From NCBI GenBank assembly GCA_001657395.1, contig LYSY01000001.1:1-64000 (forward strand): a stretch of 64,000 bases of DNA, in the 5' to 3' direction. The position numbers were made by a program, and so were the translations under genes. The notes under the pieces are model-generated. The model saw nothing but the letters and a program-made list of their open reading frames with translations. It was not told the DNA's origin and ran no database searches. Within the stretch, counting starts at the first letter, position 1. Every line of letters begins with the position of its first letter. Below, one piece after another: positions 11,301 through 18,228 of the stretch. This DNA comes from Rhodospirillales bacterium BBD 1991-14. GTDB taxonomy: Bacteria; Pseudomonadota; Alphaproteobacteria; Kiloniellales; Kiloniellaceae.

Positions 11301-14300
11301 CGGTGTCGCCGGCAGCGATACCATCGATGGGGGTGCGGGGAACGACACCATTTCCGGCGACGCGCTGACGGACGGTCCCGTCGGTTCCGCGGTGGTGAAC
11401 GGCGGCGGCGACGATTCGATCCGCGGCGGGGCGGGCGACGACCTGATTGCCGGCGACGTGCTGGCGCTGGGCGGCACCACGGCGGAACTGAACATCGCCG
11501 GCGGCGACGACACGCTCTATGGTGGGACCGGAAACGATACGATCTACGGCGACAGCAGCGATTCCGACGACAGCATCGGCGGTGACGACTTCATCGACGG
11601 CGGCGATGACAACGATCATCTCTATGGCGGGGCTGGCGATGACACCCTTTATGGCGGCGCTGGGGATGATTTCCTCGACGGCGGCAGCGGCAACGACGCG
11701 CTCTATGGGGGTGGCGGTGCGGACACCCTGATCGGCGATGAGGGCAGCCAGGACACGCTCTATGGCGGCGCCGACGGTGACCTGATCTATGGCGATGCCC
11801 CCGACGATCCCGACCCCACGACCGGCGACGACGATCTGCTCTATGGCGCTGATGGCGACGACACCCTCTACGGCGGCGGCGGCAACGATAGCCTTTATGG
11901 CGGCGAAGGGGCCGATTCCCTCTTTGGCGGCTTCGGGGATGACGCCTTCTACGGCGTGGACGGCGATGACGACGTTGCCGACAGCGGCGGCAACGACACC
12001 ATCTTCAGCGCCTTTGCCACGGTGCTGGGCCCGGGCATCGAAAACCTGGTGCTGACCGGCAATGACGACGTGAACGGTACCGGCAACGACCTGGACAACA
12101 GCCTGACCGGCAACGGCGGCGACAACCTGCTGAGCGGCCAGGACGGCAACGACACCCTGATCGGCGGCGGCGGCGCGGATACCCTCGTCGGCGGCGCGGG
12201 GGATGACTGCTATGTCGTCGACAGCCTCGACGACGTGGTGACCGAAGACCCGGGCGAAGGCACCGACACGGTGAAGGCCTCCGTCACCTATACTCTGGGC
12301 GAGACCCTCGAAAACCTGGAACTGACCGGCGAGGCCGCCATCGACGGCACCGGCAACGATCAGGACAACAGCCTGATCGGCAACGACGCCGACAACGCGC
12401 TCAGCGGCCTGGAAGGCGACGACACGCTGACGGGCGAGGGTGGCGATGACACTCTGGAGGGTGGCACGGGGAACGATTCCCTGGACGGCGGCGCCGATGA
12501 CGACCTGCTGCGCCACGATGTCGCGGCCGGCGACAGCCATGACACGCTCTCCGGCGGCGAGGGCTTCGACACCCTGGCGCTGACTTTCGAGGGCAGGCCT
12601 GAAGGTCTGGCCCTTGCCGAGTTGCAACGCCTGACGGCCTTCGTCGAAGCCAATGCCGCCGGCGGCGGCGATAACGGCGTCTCCGAAAGCTTCGACCTGA
12701 ACGGCGATGGCCTTGCCGATCTCACGGTGCAGGATATCGAGAACCTGACCGTGGTCGTCGGCGGGATCGAAGATCCGCAGGCCGGCGACAACCGGGTGCT
12801 GACCAACATTGCCGACCGCTCGCCCATCGATATCCCCTTCGCGGCCCTGCTGCTGAACGACAGCGAGACCCTAACCATCATCGGCATCGGGGCCGTCACC
12901 GGCGGCACGGCGGAACTGGTCGATACCGACGGCGACAGCCTGCCCGACGCGATACGCTTCATCGCCGACGAGAGCGGCCGAGGTTTCGCCAGCGTCGAAT
13001 ACATCACCTCCGACGGATTCAACGAACGCAGTGCCACCGCGGACATCAGCATTCGTACTGGATCAGAGATCGACGGTTCATCGTCAGATGAGATTATCAT
13101 TGCCGCGGCCGATTCCGGAGAGTTCCATGACGGACTTGGCGGCGACGACTACATCGTCGGTGCGCTCAATATCGCGAATTACCTGCTTGGTCGCGAGGGG
13201 GACGATAGTGTCTATGGCGGGATGGGCGACGACACGCTCGATGGCGGTGAGGACGCGGATCTACTGGACGGCGGTGAGGGGGATGACAGACTGTTCGGTG
13301 ACGACGGCGCAGATACGCTGTACGGCGGTGTCGGCATGGACTTCCTGGACGGCGATGACGATGACGATCTGCTCTATGGCGGCGGTGATAACGACGAACT
13401 GCTGGGGCGGGATGGCAACGACAGCCTGTTCGGTGAAGCCGGCGACGACGACCTGAGCGCAAGCACGGGTGATGACCTGCTTGATGGCGGCGGAGGGAAT
13501 GACAGCCTGTTCGCTGGCGACGGCAACGACACACTCTATGGCGGCCTGGGGGAAGATTTCCTGGATGGCGACGAAAATGAGGATCTGCTTTACGGCGGCG
13601 AAGACGATGACAGGTTGCTCGCGCGCTCGGGCAACGACACGCTCTATGGCGATTCCGGCGACGACTCCCTGAATGGCGGTGACGACAACGATTTGCTCTA
13701 CGGTGGCGACGGTGTGGACACGCTGCGTGGCGGTGACGGCAACGACACGCTGTACGGCGGAACCGGCGGCGAGAACGATAGTATGTCCGGCGGCGCTGGT
13801 GACGATCTCTACTTCGTCGACAATGCTCGAGAACGACTGCTCGAAGTAGCGGGCGACGGTAACGACACGGTGGTCAGTTCAGTGAGCATTGACTTCCTGA
13901 ATATCGACGAAGCCAACCGTCGCCACATCGAGAATCTGGAGTTGGTCGGGGAGGCGATCGAGGGCCGTGGCGGTAATCGAGCCAACAGGATCACCGGCAA
14001 CGACAAGGATAATATCCTCGACGGCAGCGGCGGCAACGACACGCTCTACGGCGGCCTCGGCGATGATACGCTGATCGGCGGTACAAACAATGACACGCTC
14101 TATGGCGGCGAGGGCGAAGATAGCCTCGACGGCAGCAGCGGCAACGATCTTCTTTATGGCGGTCTCGAAAACGACACGCTTATGGGCGGTATCGGCGCCG
14201 ACCTCCTCTACGGCGAAGAGGGGGATGACAGTCTGGACGGCGGCACCTCCAGCGATACGCTTTACGGTGGTGCGGGTGCGGACACGTTGGCGGGCGGAGA

Positions 14301-17300
14301 CGGCAACGACCTTCTCTCCGGCGGCGAGAGCGATGACAGCCTGGACGGCGGTGAGGGTGACGACCTGCTGCAGGGCGGCGATGGCGCCGATACGCTGCTT
14401 GGTGGGGGTGGTAACGACACGCTTTATGGCGGTGAAGGCGATGACTCTCTGGATGGCGGTGCGGATGACGATCTGCTCTATGGCGGCGATGATAACGACG
14501 TACTTCAGGGGCAGGCGGGTAACGATACGCTTTACGGCGGAGATGGCGACGACTCCCTGACCGGCGGTGACGGCGACGATTTGCTTTACGGCGGCGACGG
14601 TAGCGACGGGATAGACGGCGGCCAAGGCAACGACACCCTCTATGGGGGGGGCGGCAACGAATTCGACAATCTGGTTGGCGGCGACGGCGATGATGTTTAC
14701 TTCGTCGATAACGCCGGAGAGCAACTGCTGGAGTCTGCGAACGAAGGCACCGATACGGTGGTCAGCTCGGTCAGTTTTAGCCTCAACAGCGATCCAAATC
14801 GCTTCAACATTGAGAATCTCGAGTTGGTGGGGCAGGCCGATAACGGCATCGGCAATGCCCTGGCCAACAGCATCACCGGCAATGACAGGAACAATACTCT
14901 CAGCGGCGAGGCCGGTGCCGACACGCTCTATGGCGGTGAGGGTGCGGATACGCTGATCGGCGGCGACGACGGCGACCTGTTGTACGGCGACGGCGGCGAC
15001 GACAGTCTGGCCGCCGACGGGGGCGATGACACGCTCTACGGTGGGGCCGACGACGACACCCTCACTGGCGGCTCGGGTGCGAACCTGCTGTACGGCGGAA
15101 TCGGCGACGACGCGTTCTACGGCGTCGACGGTGACGACACGACGGAGGGCGGCGACGGCACCGACACGCTCTATAGCGAAACCACCGCCGTGCTCGGCAA
15201 TGGCATGGAGAACCTGGTGCTGACCGGCGCCGACGATGTCGACGGTACCGGCAACGCCCTGGACAATGTCCTGACCGGTAACAGCGGCGCCAATCTGCTG
15301 CTCGGCCTGGGTGGTGACGATACGCTGACCGGCGGTGATGGCGATGACACGCTGGACGGCGGCGCCGGCAGCGACTCCGTGGATGCGGGTGCGGGCGACG
15401 ACCGGGTTGTCCATGCGGTGGGGGTGCCCGGCACCAACGGGCTGAACAGACTGGATGGCGGCAGCGGAACCGACGTCCTGGCGGTGAGTTTCGACGGTCA
15501 GCCGAACCAAGCGGCAATCGATGAGTTCTTCCGGCTGCAGGCCTTTATTCAGGCCAATGCCGATGCCGGGGGTGACAATGGCGTCGAGGAAGGCTTCGAT
15601 CTGGACGGCGACGGCACTGTCGATACCATCGTCAAGGATTTCGAAGTTCTGGAGGACGTCAGCGATGTTCTCCTGCCCCCGGCGATCCCCGGTAAGCCGG
15701 TACTGAGCAACATCGCGGATGGCTCGCCGATCGTGGTGCCCTTCGCGGCCCTGCTGTCCGGCGGCGCGGCCGCCCTCTCGATCATCGCCGTTTCGAACGC
15801 GGCCGGCGGTACGGTCGAACTGGTCGACACCGACGGAGATAGTGCCTTCGATGCGGTGAGCTTCACCGCCGACACCAACGGCCTGACGACCGGCAGCTTC
15901 ATCTACACCGTCAGCGACGGCCAGGGCGAGGAGAGCCGCTTCGCGGTCGACGTTAGAATCTTAGGGGGTCTTATCGTTCCTGGTCCGGAATCAGATGACA
16001 TCATGATCGCCGCCCCGAACTTCGCGATCATAACCGCCGGTGAAGGCGACGACTACATCGTCGCCGGAGTTGGCGAAAGTTCTCGACTATTTGTGGGTGG
16101 GAGCGGCGACGACACGCTGGTCGGCAGTGACGTCGGCGATCAGATGTATGGCGGCGATGACGACGATCTGCTCTACGGCTTTGAAGGGGAAGATCTTCTC
16201 TATGGGGACGAAGGGGAAGACAGTGTCCGCGGCGGCGAAGGCGGCGACACCCTTTATGGCGGCGCCGGCGTGGATCTGCTGTTCGGTGAGAATGGGGAAG
16301 ACCAGCTCTACGGCGATGCCGATGACGATATCCTCAGCGGCGGCGAGGGGAACGACCTGCTTGACGGCGGCTATGGGGGGGATTTCCTCGCCGGCGGTGC
16401 CGGGGCCGACACCCTGATCGGCGGCAGGGGCGACCCGGGTACGTCCCTTGGCGGCCCGGATACGCTCTTTGGCGGCGCGGAAGGTGACCTGCTCTACGGC
16501 GATCGTGCTGATGATGGACCCCTGTCCATTATCGGTGACAGTGATCTACTATTTGGCGAGGGCGGCGACGATACCCTGATTGGTGGTGGCGGTTCCGACA
16601 CTCTCTATGGCGGCGAAGGCAACGATATCCTCGACGGCGGTACCGGCGCTGACACGCTGATTGGCGGCAGCGGAAACGACCGCTTGATCATTTCCGACGC
16701 CGATACCTTCGTGGAACTCGCCAATGGCGGAAACGACACGATTGTCGTGGACTTCGTTGTCAATCTGAATGATTCAAGCTTCGACCACATCGAAAACGCG
16801 GAATTGCAGAACACACCCTCGGCGCTGACCCTGGAGGGTGACGAGAATGCCAACATCCTGACCGGCAACAGCTTCGGCAACCGGCTTGGCGGGCGCGGTG
16901 GAAACGACACCCTCTACGGCGGCGGTGGAGACGACAGCCTGTTCGGCGATGGCGGCGCCGATGCGCTCTACGGCGGCCAGGGCGATGATCGCCTGATCAT
17001 CGACGAATTCGACAGCGTAACGGAGTTCTCCGGGGAGGGCAACGACACGGTGGTCGCCAGCTTCAGTGTCGATTTGAACAACCCGGACTTCAACAACATC
17101 GAGAACGCGGAACTGCTACAGTCGGCGGGTGCCGGTAGCCTGACAGGTGATGACGGCAACAATAGACTGGTCGGCAATACCTTTGACAACACTCTGTCTG
17201 GCAACGGCGGCAACGATAGTCTCTACGGCGGCGCCGGGAACGATACTTTGGTCGGCGGTGACAACAGCGACACCCTGGATGGCGGCGCCGGGAACGACGC

Positions 17301-18186
17301 CCTCGCCGGTGGCGGCGGCAACGACGCACTCTATGGCGGCGCGGGTGACGATCGCTATAACTACGACGGATCCGACCGCCTCTTCGAACTGGTCGATGAC
17401 GGCAATGACACGATCTTCTCCGATGTAGGGATCGATCTCAACGATACGGCCTTCGACAACATCGAGAACGCCGACTTGACCGAGGCAGCCGGTGGCGCCG
17501 ACCTTCGCGGCGACGCGGGCGACAACCGGCTGGACGGGAACAGTTCCCGGAATTCCCTCCTTGGCGATCAAGGAAACGACACCCTCGATGGCGCCGGCGG
17601 CGACGACACGCTGGATGGCGGTCGCGGCTCGGACACCCTCTTCGGCGGTGCCGGAAACGACCTCATGTATGGCAGTCGTCTCGGCTTTTCAGACGACGAC
17701 GTCCTTTACGGCGGAGTTGGTAATGACACCCTCTATGGCGGGCCGGGCAACGACTTCATCGACGGTGGTGTCGGGAGCGATATCATTCGCGGCGGTGACG
17801 GGAACGACCGCATCGTCTTCGACAGCGAAGACTCCCTTGTCCTAGGTGGCGGTACCAGCGATCGGGATGTTCTGTTGATTGATGGGACCGTGGACTTTAC
17901 GGCGCTGGACAATAACTGGACCAGTCTCGAGGTGCTGGATCTGACCGATGGTGAAGGAAACGACGAAATCACGCTTGATGAGAGCGATGTCGATCGTATG
18001 GGGAGCATATTCGCCGGCAGCCGGTTGGACATCCTCGGCGATGGCGATGGCAGCAGCGGGACATCGGACGCGCTCACTTTGGTCGGGGATTGGAACCAGG
18101 GCAGCACGTCCGGTGGTTTCACGACTTACACGCTCGGCAATGAAACGGTTCGGGTCGACGACGATATCACTGTCAACGTCAGCTAG
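2338..18186 (+). CDS. Giant RTX/hemolysin-type calcium-binding repeat protein (adhesin-like)
   Basis: About 5,282 aa from an ATG with a GGGTGGGAG ribosome-binding stretch 7 nt upstream; an in-frame ATG at 2266 has no such site. The N-terminus has no Sec signal, and a TAAG motif lies at residues 143-146. A lamin-tail-like beta domain follows (about residues 208-385). RTX nonapeptides (GGxGxDxLY) begin near residue 480. Long variant repeats fill residues 636-2354 and 2656-3056. Canonical RTX blocks then alternate with three EF-hand-like segments (DLDGDG), two cadherin-like domains (12796-13053, 15700-15960) and several 'ENLxLTG...GNxxDN' RTX-linker modules. The last 100 residues resemble the C-terminal secretion region of type I substrates. 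Composition is extremely Asp/Gly/Ala rich with very few Cys. A role in adhesion or biofilm matrix is inferred. No hlyB/hlyD/tolC-like genes are in the window. Confidence 0.9.
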   Translation: MRDDLSRGYEGQEDTPAEFAGAPDVAAAQGNAALVGQAAEVLDVSRSPFGETVEIQALAGRTYNLTFPPEEAQVQVDGTDFILSFDDDGDGTPDSRIVFLDVVTLAESGEAPSFTVAGIEVGAEVLINQAMALAESGDTTLETAAGQGAQGGGATAYNDDLGAAIDLPTAQVEVLGGTELEFGLLAVVPDAIELPVGPEVDGLPPPPPLLINEIGLSVEIAIPGLLGADPADPAAAVAAPQAYNFIEVMNNGSATSSTEGLVVELLNPAGDVVSFAVPDGITIPAGGFAVFYQPAGDGLGDGIEAVVVRIFDADGNVVGGLEIPAQAFWDLGVDTTEALAVNLVFTNGEGVTSSLDTFAANLTQADLAGLTDPGFAGAPDGFGSPLLKLDFETFNGRLTGGHRIFARVDSDDSNTQGDWTTGTVPTDGLLNDLNADDESAALDANAADPLNDELNPGQDNPDPLAGQNFLQAVDAAGEVLEGGGSPDFLLGAGGGDSLYGGSQALRDEQGDKAENQLQQVLDSGVLGGGGSAGLTHTPLFSDHNDLLFGDAGDDALYGGAGGDYLIGGQGSDTLEGGTGDDALYGDGSEEVGGLPDDDPDHAGADVIAGDALNNAESIPGSPPQDGAAAIAVLGGNDTIAADNGDDAVSGDALAADAESARAVSYSDNSVVRPLDGTGAADRGFANDVLDGGAGNDRIAGDAAAIVTGGGSPATAEATAHNLGLQGGESAAATGSDTIDGGDGDDLIAGEALADAGTGGDSASAMALSENRSDRAEAGAGNDVIDGGDGADTIAGEALVRGSNATATATNTAGGGGSAGDDFIDAGSGDNRVSGEATVDGPGAEANVENTATAADDNTASAGNDNIVTGNGNDTVSGGALAAGAMALAAIINKAAATLGIARAGNDDIVVGDGADRAAGDALASGAGAVSSATNEATAGGVDGETVRAEAGNDTIDADFGSTGDVLAGDAAGLGSDSGNATATNTATIGDGAYGFAEAGSDDIDAGDGNDTISGGALAEGDGAKAQADNTATANGEGNEARADNDTITAGDGADTIAGDALATGALGNAVVNNKSFATDYGMADAGDDLILATAGSTGDLIAGEALSLGGDATVLNYGEASGYGSNADAGNDEIVASDGDDTISGGAATTATGGNAMTTNTALATEDGDVDAGGDDIEGAGGDNLVAGDALVSNIAGGNATALNTATATNQDSTDSGSDDVTLGGGDDTVAGDALTKGDGSTALTENTATVVVDNGVGRGDADVGDDDIYGGDGENIIAGDSAALGDDGLAKVVNFASKTADYGDDDADAGNDRVWSGDDSDTIAGDALATGAGGLAEIDNGAVASGYGTSNAGNDSINGDYGAGPGDYGDLIAGDGASTSDAGGDAAVTNDADASDYGNAAAGSDTIFSGDGNDTISGGALAAGTALAAVDAATAGIVNTAIATNANAAASAGDDSIEAGDGGNLVAGEALATGAYGIADAENTATATGGATATAGDDTIGAEDGDDTISGDALATGDDGVAIAANTASAGGTALAGSDAIEAGGGDNVVAGDAAATGAGGTVSITNSATAGEGDAHSGDDFISTGAGNDIVAGEGGAQGDATASNMASTTGAEGAAYAGNDTIFAGDGNNVVSGGVGSLNGNATITNDAEVSAAGGEAHAGNDEVRTGTGDDAIAGDALTVAAGTLAQTRNSAAADASADGAARAGNDDIEAQGGNDLVAGESLAYGDNATADVENAASLNFDNGDDGFTFASAGNDSIYGGEGDDTLSGGALAAGEDATAIISNSATANGLGFLGQIFGHAVSAGSDRVRGGDGNDLIAGDALASNRNGTATANNMAMTLAGFSVAGANTVVEAGSDDLRGGDDNDTIAGDTMTSHEEGGDATANNTAVDAGGPDTGDNHVVLAGADNLRSEFGFDLLSGDALAAGEGAEALANNTATSNDYGFASAGSDFISGGTGDDTISGGALASGVDGVAKAVNAATVNGSGSATAGDDVIFGGSGSELIAGEAMTLDEGGDATAENTATVVEGADGLASAGSDTIGGGNSDGTPLNGLNGNDTIAGEALTKADGSVAEAQNTGVVEENAGEGAEAHAGDDRIVADRGQHYIGGESVALGDGDPGEAEDFLAVARNEAEGDRAFAGNDRITVGDGDDGGPGITIDGLDGGQGVTFFGSVIAGESLTLGDDAGALAVNAATAGPAGPGGSAGNDNITAGGGGNIMGGDALAQGDGVVTATATNTANGLGSGAGNDSILAGEGGDIIAGDALAISANGDAFATATNTPGEGGLAGRDIIIAGGDDDTIAGDALAIGANGAAVVNGGGHDLIQGGTGNDLIAGDVLALGGATAALNIAGGDDTIIGGAGDDTIFGDSSDTAAAIGGNDVLDGGDGSDTLYGGAGNDTATYVADAVLQGTGNLYDGGLGLDKLVVTYAVLPNDTALNELQEMVALLASFSDPAADRDPLDFGGASWGNATNGFADNSFDLDGDGVDDITVADWEEVEIIVDGEVIVDLCELGAERIEGDDTAENLDGGAGNDTVFGFGGNDSLYGGFCHDDLYGGAGNDFLDGGVGNDLLYGEAGEDTLIGGEGSQDTLYGGEDDDLIYGDTPDDADPQSGDDDLLYGGDGDDSLFGGGGDDTLYGGAGGGIPGSDLHVGGAGNDIIYGDGAEFLLIAGEDLGFDIGVVTTNTAETSDGYAAAGTGNDLILFGVSGSDSYFVSGGSFALGRATTLANTADVSGFGGEAKAGDDTITGLGDGGWIAGDALAASSFSSIGALVTNSTEATAGVFGDGRASAGNDRLALPLNAETGPDESLIAGDALAVSVDGLAEVRATAENTAEASGGEAGSSVARSGNDDIGIGNGEGFVAGDALSFGAGRGEAGAINTATVEGEGAASTQAEAGNDTLVGGDGAKVFAGDAMVWVPSTAFFSALNTALTENTADGAGSRAGNDSIVTGAGDDLIAGDALAGDALAAAVDDATVSATVTNTASNGGVAGSDTIDGGAGNDTISGDALTDGPVGSAVVNGGGDDSIRGGAGDDLIAGDVLALGGTTAELNIAGGDDTLYGGTGNDTIYGDSSDSDDSIGGDDFIDGGDDNDHLYGGAGDDTLYGGAGDDFLDGGSGNDALYGGGGADTLIGDEGSQDTLYGGADGDLIYGDAPDDPDPTTGDDDLLYGADGDDTLYGGGGNDSLYGGEGADSLFGGFGDDAFYGVDGDDDVADSGGNDTIFSAFATVLGPGIENLVLTGNDDVNGTGNDLDNSLTGNGGDNLLSGQDGNDTLIGGGGADTLVGGAGDDCYVVDSLDDVVTEDPGEGTDTVKASVTYTLGETLENLELTGEAAIDGTGNDQDNSLIGNDADNALSGLEGDDTLTGEGGDDTLEGGTGNDSLDGGADDDLLRHDVAAGDSHDTLSGGEGFDTLALTFEGRPEGLALAELQRLTAFVEANAAGGGDNGVSESFDLNGDGLADLTVQDIENLTVVVGGIEDPQAGDNRVLTNIADRSPIDIPFAALLLNDSETLTIIGIGAVTGGTAELVDTDGDSLPDAIRFIADESGRGFASVEYITSDGFNERSATADISIRTGSEIDGSSSDEIIIAAADSGEFHDGLGGDDYIVGALNIANYLLGREGDDSVYGGMGDDTLDGGEDADLLDGGEGDDRLFGDDGADTLYGGVGMDFLDGDDDDDLLYGGGDNDELLGRDGNDSLFGEAGDDDLSASTGDDLLDGGGGNDSLFAGDGNDTLYGGLGEDFLDGDENEDLLYGGEDDDRLLARSGNDTLYGDSGDDSLNGGDDNDLLYGGDGVDTLRGGDGNDTLYGGTGGENDSMSGGAGDDLYFVDNARERLLEVAGDGNDTVVSSVSIDFLNIDEANRRHIENLELVGEAIEGRGGNRANRITGNDKDNILDGSGGNDTLYGGLGDDTLIGGTNNDTLYGGEGEDSLDGSSGNDLLYGGLENDTLMGGIGADLLYGEEGDDSLDGGTSSDTLYGGAGADTLAGGDGNDLLSGGESDDSLDGGEGDDLLQGGDGADTLLGGGGNDTLYGGEGDDSLDGGADDDLLYGGDDNDVLQGQAGNDTLYGGDGDDSLTGGDGDDLLYGGDGSDGIDGGQGNDTLYGGGGNEFDNLVGGDGDDVYFVDNAGEQLLESANEGTDTVVSSVSFSLNSDPNRFNIENLELVGQADNGIGNALANSITGNDRNNTLSGEAGADTLYGGEGADTLIGGDDGDLLYGDGGDDSLAADGGDDTLYGGADDDTLTGGSGANLLYGGIGDDAFYGVDGDDTTEGGDGTDTLYSETTAVLGNGMENLVLTGADDVDGTGNALDNVLTGNSGANLLLGLGGDDTLTGGDGDDTLDGGAGSDSVDAGAGDDRVVHAVGVPGTNGLNRLDGGSGTDVLAVSFDGQPNQAAIDEFFRLQAFIQANADAGGDNGVEEGFDLDGDGTVDTIVKDFEVLEDVSDVLLPPAIPGKPVLSNIADGSPIVVPFAALLSGGAAALSIIAVSNAAGGTVELVDTDGDSAFDAVSFTADTNGLTTGSFIYTVSDGQGEESRFAVDVRILGGLIVPGPESDDIMIAAPNFAIITAGEGDDYIVAGVGESSRLFVGGSGDDTLVGSDVGDQMYGGDDDDLLYGFEGEDLLYGDEGEDSVRGGEGGDTLYGGAGVDLLFGENGEDQLYGDADDDILSGGEGNDLLDGGYGGDFLAGGAGADTLIGGRGDPGTSLGGPDTLFGGAEGDLLYGDRADDGPLSIIGDSDLLFGEGGDDTLIGGGGSDTLYGGEGNDILDGGTGADTLIGGSGNDRLIISDADTFVELANGGNDTIVVDFVVNLNDSSFDHIENAELQNTPSALTLEGDENANILTGNSFGNRLGGRGGNDTLYGGGGDDSLFGDGGADALYGGQGDDRLIIDEFDSVTEFSGEGNDTVVASFSVDLNNPDFNNIENAELLQSAGAGSLTGDDGNNRLVGNTFDNTLSGNGGNDSLYGGAGNDTLVGGDNSDTLDGGAGNDALAGGGGNDALYGGAGDDRYNYDGSDRLFELVDDGNDTIFSDVGIDLNDTAFDNIENADLTEAAGGADLRGDAGDNRLDGNSSRNSLLGDQGNDTLDGAGGDDTLDGGRGSDTLFGGAGNDLMYGSRLGFSDDDVLYGGVGNDTLYGGPGNDFIDGGVGSDIIRGGDGNDRIVFDSEDSLVLGGGTSDRDVLLIDGTVDFTALDNNWTSLEVLDLTDGEGNDEITLDESDVDRMGSIFAGSRLDILGDGDGSSGTSDALTLVGDWNQGSTSGGFTTYTLGNETVRVDDDITVNVS
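2764..2775 (+). other. Possible LapG-type TAAG cleavage motif in the giant protein
   Basis: The codons acg-gcg-gcg-ggg encode Thr-Ala-Ala-Gly at residues 143-146, just after a compact N-terminal domain and before a Gly/Ala-rich linker. LapA-type adhesins are cut by the periplasmic protease LapG between the two Ala residues of a TAAG-like motif that follows an N-terminal retention module. The preceding domain here is not obviously the LapA module, and lapD/lapG are not in the window, so the assignment rests on motif and position. Confidence 0.35.
4243..9399 (+). repeat. Array 1: about 38 long Ala/Thr/Asn-rich RTX-variant repeats (protein-level)
   Basis: Reading the translation by eye gives about 38 tandem units averaging 45 residues (about 136 bp). 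Each unit starts with an RTX-like pair, G(N/S/D)DxI..GxGxD and then (I/V)(A/S)G(D/E/G)ALA. A 15-35-residue segment follows, rich in Ala, Thr and Asn, with a recurrent N-T-A-T-A core. The unit ends in (A/S)A before the next GND. Spacer lengths vary and the DNA is strongly diverged between units, so this is an old, selected array rather than a recent satellite. It differs from the ordinary 9-residue RTX array that flanks it. Confidence 0.85.
10303..11505 (+). repeat. Array 2: about 9 further long RTX-variant repeats (protein-level)
   Basis: The same unit type as in 4243-9399 returns after a canonical RTX block: G(N/D)D.. followed by IAGDALA-like and N-T-A-containing segments. I count nine units with more irregular spacers. 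Both arrays end in the same closing motif (an AGDVLALGG segment, then LNIAGG), which indicates duplication of a whole module. Confidence 0.8.
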
Positions 18187-18228
18187 GCTGTATTCGGTGA
18201 AACTGTTCGGGTTTCCTGGGGGTGGGGA

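Noticed and set aside
10807-12627. A 606-codon minus-strand open frame inside the giant gene
   Set aside because: Same cause as above: repeat composition keeps the opposite frame open; no ribosome-binding site or recognisable fold.
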